From positions 1,302,001 through 1,366,000 of the forward strand of contig JAJEKV010000093.1 of NCBI GenBank assembly GCA_021234155.1: a DNA stretch of 64,000 nucleotides, written 5' to 3'. The position numbers were made by a program, and so were the translations under genes. The DNA is from Isoetes taiwanensis (lineage: Eukaryota; Streptophyta; Lycopodiopsida; Isoetales; Isoetaceae). Below, in pieces: positions 35,201 through 43,778 of the stretch. The notes beneath the pieces were generated by a model. The model had not been told where the DNA came from, ran no database searches, and saw nothing but the letters and a program-made list of their open reading frames with translations. Numbering within the stretch: the first letter of the stretch is position 1; the number at the start of each line of letters is the position of its first letter.

Positions 35201-37094
35201 CGACGCCGAGACGCCGGCCACCCAACGCACGCATCGTGAATTGCTTGCGGTTGTCGTGGCATTAAGAATTTGGAGGCACTATCTTTGGGAAGGAAGTTCC
35301 AATTGATACCCACCATCGAGCCTCCAATATGTATTCACGCAACCACACCTCAACTGAGGCAAAACCATGAGATGGATGGAGTTCCTCAGAATATGACTTT
35401 GATATAGTCTACAAGCCGGGAAGCTCAATGTGGTAGCAGATGCGCTTTCAAGGCATCCCCCGACAACTAGAGTGCATTGCAATGCAATTTCGACGCCTCC
35501 AAATGACTTTGGTAAGAAGATTGAAGAGTCCTTGCCAACGGATGTGGATTTCGTGGAAGTATGGGCAAGCCTCTAAGGAGGCTAGAACAGATAAAGAGCG
35601 GGAGGCCTTCAAGCATTATAAGAAGGAAGGCAACCTCGTTATACCATAAGAACAAGTTGTGCGCACCTCAATCATCAGGTGTAAGGAAGTTGATCCTCCA
35701 TGACACGCACAACAGCCCAATAGCTGGCCATGCGGGATTCATGAAAACATATTTCAAAAGCGCAGCAGCCTATTATTGGCCAGAATGAAGAAGCAAATAG
35801 CTCGCTACATCAAGGAATGTCACTTATGCCGCCAGACGGCGGCGAGCAGCTTCAATTCCTGTGGGCATTAGAGCCATTAGCGGTGCCAAACGCTAAGTGG
35901 GAGGTAATCAGCATGGATTTCATCACAGACTCCCAAGAACAAAGAGAGGCAAGGATGCCTTGATGGTAGTGGTCGACAAGTTGTCGAAGATGGCACATTT
36001 TGTGCCTTGCAGACCACGATACAGCTATGGATACAAAGAAAGCTCTTCACCAAAGAGATCTTCGTGCTTCATGGCATGCCAAGGGAGATTATCTCCCATG
36101 GGATCCGGTTCATGAGTGCCTTTTTGGCAAGACCTCTTTTGGCGACGATTCAGACCAAGCTATCCATGAGCACGGGCGATCATCCTCGCACGGATGGCCG
36201 ATCGGGAGCGGACCAACAGATCTTAGAAGACATGCTACGAAACTATGTCCGAATAAGCAAAGTATGTGGGAAGAATTTATTCACTTGGTGGAGTTTGCAT
36301 ACAATAGCACCAAGCAGAATCGGCCCCAAATGTCGCCATTTATGATCAATTATGGCTATCGCTGCCTAACTCCGCATTAATTTGGCACAACCCCGTCAAA
36401 AGTAGAAGTTTCAAGCAAAGATGTTGGCCGATATGCGCGCGCAGCTCGCGGAAGAAGTTCGAGGTTATCCGCTAGCGCAAGAAGTCGCCGGAAGAGCATC
36501 GCCGACAAGCATCGAAACGAGAGTTCAAAGTTGAGATGATGTATGGCTCAAGATAAAGGTGAAGCAGCGGCTCGTGATTGGCAATTGCAAGAAGCTTGCT
36601 CCAAGGTGGGCCGGACCCTTCTTAATAATCAAGAGAGTAGGTAATCAATCCTACAAGTTGGATTTGCCAAAGACACCTAAAGATTCATAAGGTCTTCCAC
36701 GGAGTTTGTTGAAGAAGCATACTCCAAATCCGCATCGGTCTTTTGGACACCCAACGCTGTTGGAAATGACGAGGAGCAAAATGAAATAGTTCCAAATGAT
36801 TCTTGATAAAGCTTTCAAGAAGACAAGGAGGTCGGAGTTCCTCCAATACTTGGTCAAATGGAAGCACTTGCCGCTGGAAGACGCGACGGGTACTTAAGAA
36901 GGATTTAGTAAAGCAAGCACCCACAGTTTATGGAGCAATGGGACGGCAAGGTCATCTCCTCAAGAAATCGCCTCGCATGTCGATTTGTGTAGGTTAATTC
37001 TTGTATAGATTAATCTACGATGCAACCTATGCTTGGTATGGGTCGCATGCGCAGTTATCGATGATGAGACCACTACGGTGATCTCTAGGGCGGG
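32220..37094 (+). mobile_element. Ty3/gypsy chromovirus, internal region, frame-broken
   Basis: Domains follow the gypsy order on the plus strand. Gag-like sequence lies at 32,220-33,470 with a CHEC zinc-knuckle remnant at about 33,450. A protease with GSSHNF and a preceding IDS lies at about 33,640-33,680. Reverse transcriptase spans about 34,370-34,870, with FFDDILVYS at about 34,668. RNase H lies at about 34,900-35,300. The integrase HHCC zinc finger is at about 35,690-35,835 and its core at about 35,880-36,350. A chromodomain (YLVKWKHLPLEDAT) sits at about 36,790-36,920. Integrase C-terminal chromodomains define chromoviruses and steer integration to marked chromatin. Many one- or two-base lesions, several at CTG sites, break all frames. 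The 5' LTR and primer-binding site were not found. Confidence 0.9.
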
Positions 37095-37500
37095 TGTAAT
37101 GTCAATGTAGGCATGACCGCTGCTTCCGATTGGGCGAGTGGAAGGTAGATTAGAAAGTCTACTGCTCCACGGAAGTAGACAACCTCGAGAGAAAGGAGGT
37201 CATTAAGGAATGCATTGATAGGGAAAGCACCTTTAGCCCCATATATGCTTTGATAGGAGGAATCCATCCTTCACGCCCCCACGCGAGAAGGATATCCTCC
37301 ACGCCGGGCAACTAGAGGTGTAGGCATGAGCGGCATATAGGCATATAGGGCGCCGCCTCCACGCCATTATGGAAGATTCATCCTCTTCCTACCGAGATTA
37401 GCCATGCATTCATGTAGATAGGTGGGTGGTCACCATATAACCAAAATTTATTAAATAATTAAAACGGTACTAACGTGAGTGTCGACCAAGCAGCCGCGAG
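37083..37500 (+). mobile_element. Probable 3' LTR of the chromovirus
   Basis: A purine-rich tract (tctctagggcggg) ends at 37,094 and is followed by TGTAATGTCAATG, which fits a polypurine tract plus LTR start 100-150 bases after the chromodomain. The LTR's right end is not clear; the figure given is approximate. No matching 5' LTR is visible upstream of 32,220, so the element is 5'-truncated, or its 5' LTR has diverged or is misassembled. Confidence 0.45.
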
Positions 37501-37993
37501 AGCCCCCGAGGGCAAGGAGGTCGAAGTTATTTAAGACTTGCAACACAAGTTTTGTTGGAATGTGTTGCAAGGAATGAAGAGTACCCTGACAATAATTATA
37601 GATATGAAATGTTGAAATTTTGTCTAACTTAAGATAGTGAATACCTTGTTTAATGATGTTGTGAATTGTTAAGTATTCCATAGTATAATGACGGATAATG
37701 TTTTAAAAAATATTACCTTAGGGTAATCCCGGTAAATGTATAACCATTATATTGTATGCATCACGCTGATTGCAGATTGCGTGTTAGAAGATCCCAAGGT
37801 GGAGATCCACCATGCCGCCGGACAAAGATCATTTCAAGGTGGGGGAGAATGTGACGCCCAAAGACAAGATACGGTCCCGTGATCGAGCATCGCATCGCCC
37901 CGCCACGCTGCACATGCCACCGAATCGACGCAGTACGCCAACGGATAGCCAGTAAGTAGCCCTAGGGGCAACTTGCTAGAGTGTTCATATATT

Positions 37994-38019
37994 ATTAATG
38001 TGCACATGTGCACATTAAT
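37994..38019. repeat. Perfect 26-bp palindrome in the LTR fragment
   Basis: ATTAATGTGCACA and its exact complement TGTGCACATTAAT abut to form a 26-bp palindrome with no spacer, about 145 bases into the LTR fragment. Confidence 0.9.
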
Positions 38020-38332
38020 GAGGGCACACCTTTCCATGTTGGCATATTTTGCCACCTAGCCATTAAAGGCAAGTGGGGCCTTCCACTATCCCACATGCCA
38101 AATTGGGTAATTGGAAACCCTAGCCTAAACCCCATGTCTATTTAGGGTAGGAAAACCCTAGCTTGCTAGTTTTTCGTCCCTTAGGGTTTTAGAGCCCAGC
38201 TTTGGCTGCCCCAGAGCCAAAACCGCCTCCCAGACACGCCCAAGCGAATTGCACCATCGGGCCTCCCTCAATTCGGCCACCTCAGCAGATGGTTGAACTC
38301 AGTCGAGGAGCCACCAAGGATCAGAGTTTGGT

Positions 38333-38473
38333 CAATTTAATAGCTTAAACCGCCTTCTAGTCATAGAATCAAAGAGGTTTAGACTATTAAATTGCCCATA
38401 GTAGCTATCTAGAACTTAGATCTCGACACTAACTAAAGAACCCAACTCTATGATTAGATCTAGTTCTTTAGTT
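38333..38473. repeat. Two adjacent hairpins
   Basis: The first has 19-base arms (38,333-38,351 and 38,376-38,394; CAATTTAATAG...CTATTAAATTG) with two mismatches. The second has perfect 11-base arms AACTAAAGAAC (38,431-38,441) and GTTCTTTAGTT (38,463-38,473). They lie within the LTR fragment. Confidence 0.75.
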
Positions 38474-39390
38474 CTTCCGCGGATGTATTTGGATGATGTA
38501 TCTCTCGCGGAACTCCTTGTATTGGGAAGGGGGGTAGAGGCCCCAAAGCTTGTAGTTGATGCTCCTAGAGTAGCCTCTAGCACACCGTAGATTCGCCTGC
38601 GGTACAAGAACCACACCGGGTTGTGGGTGAAGGGGCCGACCGCTAAGAAGGAGGTTCATGTTCGATTCTTGAACGATCCCCCTCGGGTGTAAAGCCTACC
38701 GGGATCATTGTGACTAGGTCTAATGGCTTACCACCGAAAAGCGGTAAGGCATGGGCCTCGACACCGTGGGGAGTGGTGTACACTTTCCGTGGGTTCACCG
38801 AATACGGGCAAAGGGCCCCTCTAGTCACCTTGAGTCAAAGATGTAGATCTCTCGAGGGAGGATCCCTACCTGCCCCATCGAACTGGGAGGATGAGACCTG
38901 TGAATAGCCCCTTCTGGCTATGCATCCGGGCGGCTACGCCGAAGTCCCAACACTTTTCAGCCTACTCGCAAAGTGTGCACAAGAGGGGCGGATGGAGGGA
39001 CAACCCTATGCCATGTTCTTATGCCAGCCAAATCCATTGCCATGAATTCGGCCTCGAATGAACTCCTGAGACCCAAGCCGGCCACCACCCCTTGAGTCCG
39101 AGCCTTGGGTAGGTTCCCCCATGTGATGTGCTCGATCTTTGTCTATGCAGATATGTGGAGGACCATCCTTCGAGATGGTCACATGATGTTGATGTATGTG
39201 CCACTGACATGTATGTTTACGCCCGCAGCCTAGGTAGGCCCCGAGGGAGACAGGGTAGAATGACACATTCACCTTTCCCACCGACCAAGACGGGTGCAGT
39301 GATATGTGGAGGGCCCCCAGACGCCGATGGAGCCGGGTGTGGGGAAGAACTCGCTTGTATACCTGTGAGTGCACCGTGATAATGCAGTAG

Positions 39391-40200
39391 GGACGCCACA
39401 ACTTCTAGGCACTAAAAGTCTTAACCTGATCCATCTTATCATGTATTATACATAGATGATTTTCTCGAGACCGAGACCGCGGACAATGCTCTCCAATGCC
39501 AATATTGACTGCAAGAACGCTGTTTCCAGCATATGAGCCCGACGCTGAATTGCAAGATTTCGCTCTCTCTTGTATCTTTTGTTTTTCCAAATTTTTGCTT
39601 AATTAGATGTTGCATTTAGAGAAGGCTGTATTTTTGCAATGCTAACATCCGAAATTCCCTTTTCCATATACTATAAAAAGAGTTCAAGGCTACAGTTGTT
39701 CCCGTAAGCTCTTCAACGACCGCACCAACTTTTTATGTATAAGCTTCTTATTAAGAATGGAAGGAAGCTTTTGATGCATGACGCTTTTCTTACATCATCT
39801 CTACCTCTTTTGTTCTATGGGGAATACTTTCAAAGATTCTCCCTAATGAATCTGCCTAGCACACATTCGGGTGGCTGCTGTAGTGGATCTAGGCTTCTTA
39901 GAGCCAAGATACCATGTTCATCCTACCTTTGCACCTCGCTTCAAATCTGCTTTCTCCAATTGTAAAATGTTGACCGACCGATACCTAAAGCCATGCGCCA
40001 CCCAAATGCATTGCATTCCATCCCCTTGAGCACTATCCCGTCCCCTCTCTCCTTCTCCTCCGTAAGTCACACTCAAAGACGCCAAAAAAAAAAAACGAAC
40101 CCTTTGCATTGTATGGTTGGGATAAAAATTTTTTCTTAATTCAATGCACTTGATGCTTGGTAAGTTTCTTGTTGCAAGTATTTTTGCAAAGCCTTTGACT
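39391..40200. other. Intergenic, nothing recognised
   Basis: A TATAAAAAG motif lies at about 39,675 with a short plus-strand frame after it (39,735-39,965) that I do not recognise. No other feature is supported. Confidence 0.4.
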
Positions 40201-41566
40201 TCATGAACTTATTGATTGAAGTTGTGGAGCATAGCCTTTCCTCCTTTGCTTTTTCCCTTTGGGCTCTCTTTGAATCCTATGTGTGTAAGTATACTTCCTC
40301 TTTCGCTTGAATTGAGCCCTAATGTTGTCCTCAAATGATTCTAGCTCTATATCCTCATTTTCTTTAGCTTCTCGAGCTTGCATGTTGTGAGACAAATTCT
40401 TCCATCCAAAGAAAGATCACATCGCTATTTTCCCAATCAACAAGTGCATTCTCACTTGGCCTTTCTCGCACAAGCATGACATCTCGATCCTCTTTCATTA
40501 GTTCAGAAGCATTTTTCCAACACAAAGGCCAACCTTTGTGTCTCCTAAGAATTATCATCAACAAAGATCCTGTGGATCAACGAATAGAATTATAGCTTCC
40601 TGATATTTAGTTCTAGTACAAGAATGGAGAATGTGGCACCGTGATTTCCAAGAGTTCTCGCTTTGAGTAACTAGGTGGTGGCTCATCATCATCCGATGGT
40701 ATTCTCATGAGCAAACCGAGTAGCTAAATCCACCGATGGATCAATCTCTTCATCCGCATCCGAGCACGCTTCCACAGATTCTATGTATGAGTTGTGTGAG
40801 GTAGGTGTCCCCATGTTCCATCTTGGTGTCTCATCATGGGTCGCGATCACCGCCATGAAAACGATATATCGCTTCGAGGCCATTCGATGAATGTGCCCAC
40901 AGCCTCTCGCAATATTATCCGCACCCGCATTACGCAATCGGAAGCACGGAGTTGGCACCACGCCTTCTGCGAAACTTGCACAACCACGCTCGCGCATCCA
41001 CATCCTTCCCATGGATGCTACTTCTATTCACCCAATGACCTCCCCGCCAACAACAACATTGTCATCAAAGATAAGTTCACCAAGTTCTCCGTGTTGCTCA
41101 TTGGCTGAGATGAAGGAGAACTGGGTGATGACGATGTAAAGGAACTACTAGGCAGGTTGGGGGTTTCCGTATCAGATGATGATACAGGTGAAGCATCTGG
41201 ACAGATTCTCACGTCACGTCTAGGCCATTCGATAAATGTGCCTACGGCTTCAAAGAACATTATCCGCTACCGCACATGGAATGGGAAGCACATGGGATGG
41301 AATTATGGCTTCAAAACTCCACGACGACGCTCTAAAGTAGTCAATGTTCTTTCCATGCATGTGCCCTCTATGCGCTCATGCCCCCTGGCAACAACCTTGT
41401 CACCACAGAGGAAGTTATGCAAGGTCCTTTTCCTGCAAGCATACAATGACACACACATTGTTAGAAACCCCGCGGAAATGACCAGAAAATATTGACAAAA
41501 CAGGCAAATGGCGCGAGTGCGCCATTTGTTCAATAGGGCACAGCGGTCAAGGCCATTTTGAGGCAA
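40200..41566 (-). mobile_element. CACTA-like transposon protein remnant with duplicated module
   Basis: On the minus strand a block reads HNFLCGDKVVARGHERIEGT, and after a frame change AVGTFIEWPRRDV (about 41,222-41,255). This layout resembles the C-terminal part of uncharacterised proteins carried by plant CACTA elements, where a GxAVGxxIAWP-type motif is common. A diverged second copy with AVGTFIEWPRSDI lies at about 40,875-40,910, so the module is duplicated with a spacing of about 342 bases. Downstream frames are charged and end in a basic run (KGKKQRRKGY, about 40,230). The family call rests on one motif and general layout; no transposase domain or CACTA ends were seen. Confidence 0.4.
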
Positions 41567-41670
41567 AAGCTGGCGCTGGGCGCCATTTGCCTTAATGGCA
41601 CACGCTGCTACGCTTATTTTGAGGCAAATGGCGCTGGGCGCTTATTAGAGGCTTAATGGCGCATCAAATT
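41505..41670. repeat. Hairpins with AAATGGCGC arms, first cluster
   Basis: CAAATGGCGC-GAGT-GCGCCATTTG at 41,505-41,528 is a perfect hairpin with 10-base arms. GCGCCATTTG recurs at about 41,579 and CAAATGGCGC at about 41,624. The same arms recur at 43,098-43,388 and 45,048-45,069 (perfect: AAATGGCGC-AGCG-GCGCCATTT). Confidence 0.8.
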
Positions 41671-41700
41671 TTTGGCTTCCTTAGGAAACAAAACAGAAAA

Positions 41701-41925
41701 CTTAGGAAAGCAGATTACACATTACAGATTACTACAGATTACTAAAGATTACTACAGATTACTACATATAACTACAGGCTACAACAGATTACTAAAGATT
41801 ACATTAGTAGAGATTACTACGGACTACAAGATTATTACAGATTGTTACAGATTACTACAGATTACAGATTGTTTCCTGGATTGTTACAGGTTACTACAGA
41901 TTACTACAGAGTAGAAACATTATTC
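41701..41925 (+). repeat. ACAGATTACT minisatellite
   Basis: About 20 imperfect copies of a 10-13-base unit (ACAGATTACT and variants such as AAAGATTACT) run in tandem. The tract is flanked by the AAATGGCGC hairpin cluster on the left. Confidence 0.9.
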
Positions 41926-43094
41926 TGCACTTATAGGAGAAATTGCTGACATTTAAACTAAAACAGAACAGTCACTAACCTTGGGGTCATTGTAGATCGA
42001 GAATCTGCCATTGAAAGAAGGGAAGAGCCTTGAATCAAGTAAGCACCTTCAAAATAGAGGAAGCACCAACGCTATCAAATGAAGAAGCCGCTATCAAATG
42101 AAGAAGCCCCGCTATGAAATGAAGAAGCTTGACCAATGGTAAGTGAAGCTACCGAACCAACCAAAGCGCAAGAATCAAGGTAGCTATGAAGAAGCCAGGA
42201 CAAAGAAACACAAAGGAATAACTCTCCCCGAGGAACCAATGCCTGGGCGCAATAGACGCCCGACGAGCCCCGCCTTTGGGCGGCCAAGTCCTCTCAGCGC
42301 AAGTACCGCTAATGTTGAAGCGAGATCGGAGCGTGAAATCGCAACCTCGCTAATACGAGGACGAAAAGCTTTTCGCTTACCATATCCGCATTCTCAGCAG
42401 ATTTTATAAACGGCTTTGAGACAGTGGACCGCACAATATATGCGAAAAGTGGCCGGAATTCAAATTTTAAAAATTCAAGTGGCGGACGGGCGGGAATTCA
42501 AATTTTAGAATTCAATTGGCAAATTCAAATTTTAAAATTTAAAATTCAAGTGACGGACGGACGGACGCCGGCGGATGTCGACGGATGTAAAGAAATTCAA
42601 ATGGCGCGGACGGGATCGGGCGGGCCAAATCCTTTCGCTACCATTAATTTCGACGGGTTTATTTTTCGACGGGTTTATTTTCTCTTCATTTCCCATTTCT
42701 CTCATTTCATTTCATCCGCTTCTTCCGCCTTTCTCCTCCGACAAATACTTCAAATAGCTTTCCCGCCTTTAGCTCTTTAGATTTCTCTAGCTAGCTTTGT
42801 GTTTCTCTAGCTTCGAAGCTCGCTGGATCCGGGAGCTGCAGGAAAATAGTTGGAGTCAATTTCACGGTCCCCAGGTAACCATCCTCCCCGGTCGCATATA
42901 CCATGGCCTCGGTTCGTGCTGTTCGCACTGTTTTTAGCTGTTTTCCTGGTCATGGGTATATAAATAGCGACCGCGACCAAGCTTCGCGGTCCGTGTCTAG
43001 GATAGTGAGTTTCGGTCTCGTTCGAAAGAAATACGGACGCCATTTTCTTTGGGATGTGTTAGTTTTGTAGTTTGTTTAGAGCGCATGTAGTATA
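41926..43094. other. Intergenic with short A+T/G+C patterned repeats
   Basis: No recognised gene. Between 42,455 and 42,600 the sequence alternates aattcaaattttaaaa-type blocks with ggcggacgg blocks. At 42,647-42,680 ttcgacgggtttattt is duplicated. A 42,075-42,287 minus-strand frame (70 codons) has no known domain. Confidence 0.4.
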
Positions 43095-43194
43095 ATGCAA
43101 TGGCGCAGCGGGCCATTTACATGCAAATGGCCATCACGCTTATTTTATGCAAATGGCGCCAAGGCCATTTTTTTCACCGGCGAAATAAACACTT

Positions 43195-43295
43195 GCCAAC
43201 AATCTAGAAAGTACAAGCCTTATTATCGACTCGCGTGTGGAGAATGTCTCGACTCGCGAGGCGAGAATAGGGAGTGTACACTCTGGATTGTTGGC
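43195..43295. ncRNA. Foldback of 101 nt, pre-miRNA-like or MITE
   Basis: The left end GCCAACAATCTAGAAAGTACA pairs with the right end TGTACACTCTGGATTGTTGGC with three mismatches, and pairing continues inward with more mismatches (CGACTCGCG and CGCCTCGCGAGTCGAG zones). Length and arm complementarity are those of a plant miRNA precursor, but a small inverted-repeat transposon would look the same. No expression evidence is available. Confidence 0.35.
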
Positions 43296-43366
43296 TGGTT
43301 GAGGGATTCCCGATTCGCCACCGAAATGGCTGCAGCAAAGGCCGCAATGAGAAATGGTATTTACAT

Positions 43367-43388
43367 AAATGGCGCTTACCCGCCATTT
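43367..43388. repeat. AAATGGCG hairpin, second cluster member
   Basis: AAATGGCG-CTTACC-CGCCATTT has perfect 8-base arms. A weaker version lies at 43,098-43,118, and further single arms occur between the two. Confidence 0.8.
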
Positions 43389-43778
43389 ACATGCAAAATG
43401 GCGAGTGGGTTGGGTTGGGGTTTCATGATTTGAATGTTGATTAGTTGTTTTTATGTGAAGCTTCGCTGTCCAAGACCCAAAACGCTGTGACGGAGAAGAC
43501 CGTGGTCATGGCCGGAAGGTTATGGTGCATGGAAATTGTCGTGGCAATTCCCTTGAGGAAGGGGTCAATTCCCACAAAGGGGACAAGAGGAGAGAACTTT
43601 GCCTCCTCACAAAGTCGAAGTGGTGAATCAGACGCTGTGATGCAAAATTGGCATCATTGTCAACATGCGGGAGGTGAAGAAGCAAGGAAGATTAGACTTC
43701 CTTTGGTTGCACGCTGGAGGATCCCGTGAATTGCACCATTGATCCAGATCGCATGGATCGGCAGCTTTACGATCCACG

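Larger units (their letters stand above)
37837..39390 (+). mobile_element. LTR fragment of a second gypsy element
   Basis: AAGGTGGGGGAGAA directly followed by TGTGACGCCC (from 37,850) is the usual polypurine tract/LTR junction of plant gypsy elements, and the preceding bases (37,800-37,836) read like the end of a pol frame. What follows (duplicated CCCTAG-type motifs, GC-rich blocks, no ORF with a known domain) fits LTR and untranslated sequence. The right end is uncertain. No pol gene belonging to it is in the window. Confidence 0.5.

Noticed and set aside
37095..37500. A matching 5' LTR for the chromovirus at 29.9-30.4 kb
   Set aside because: I compared the LTR start TGTAATGTCAATG and following bases with that region and saw no similarity, despite the TATA box there.
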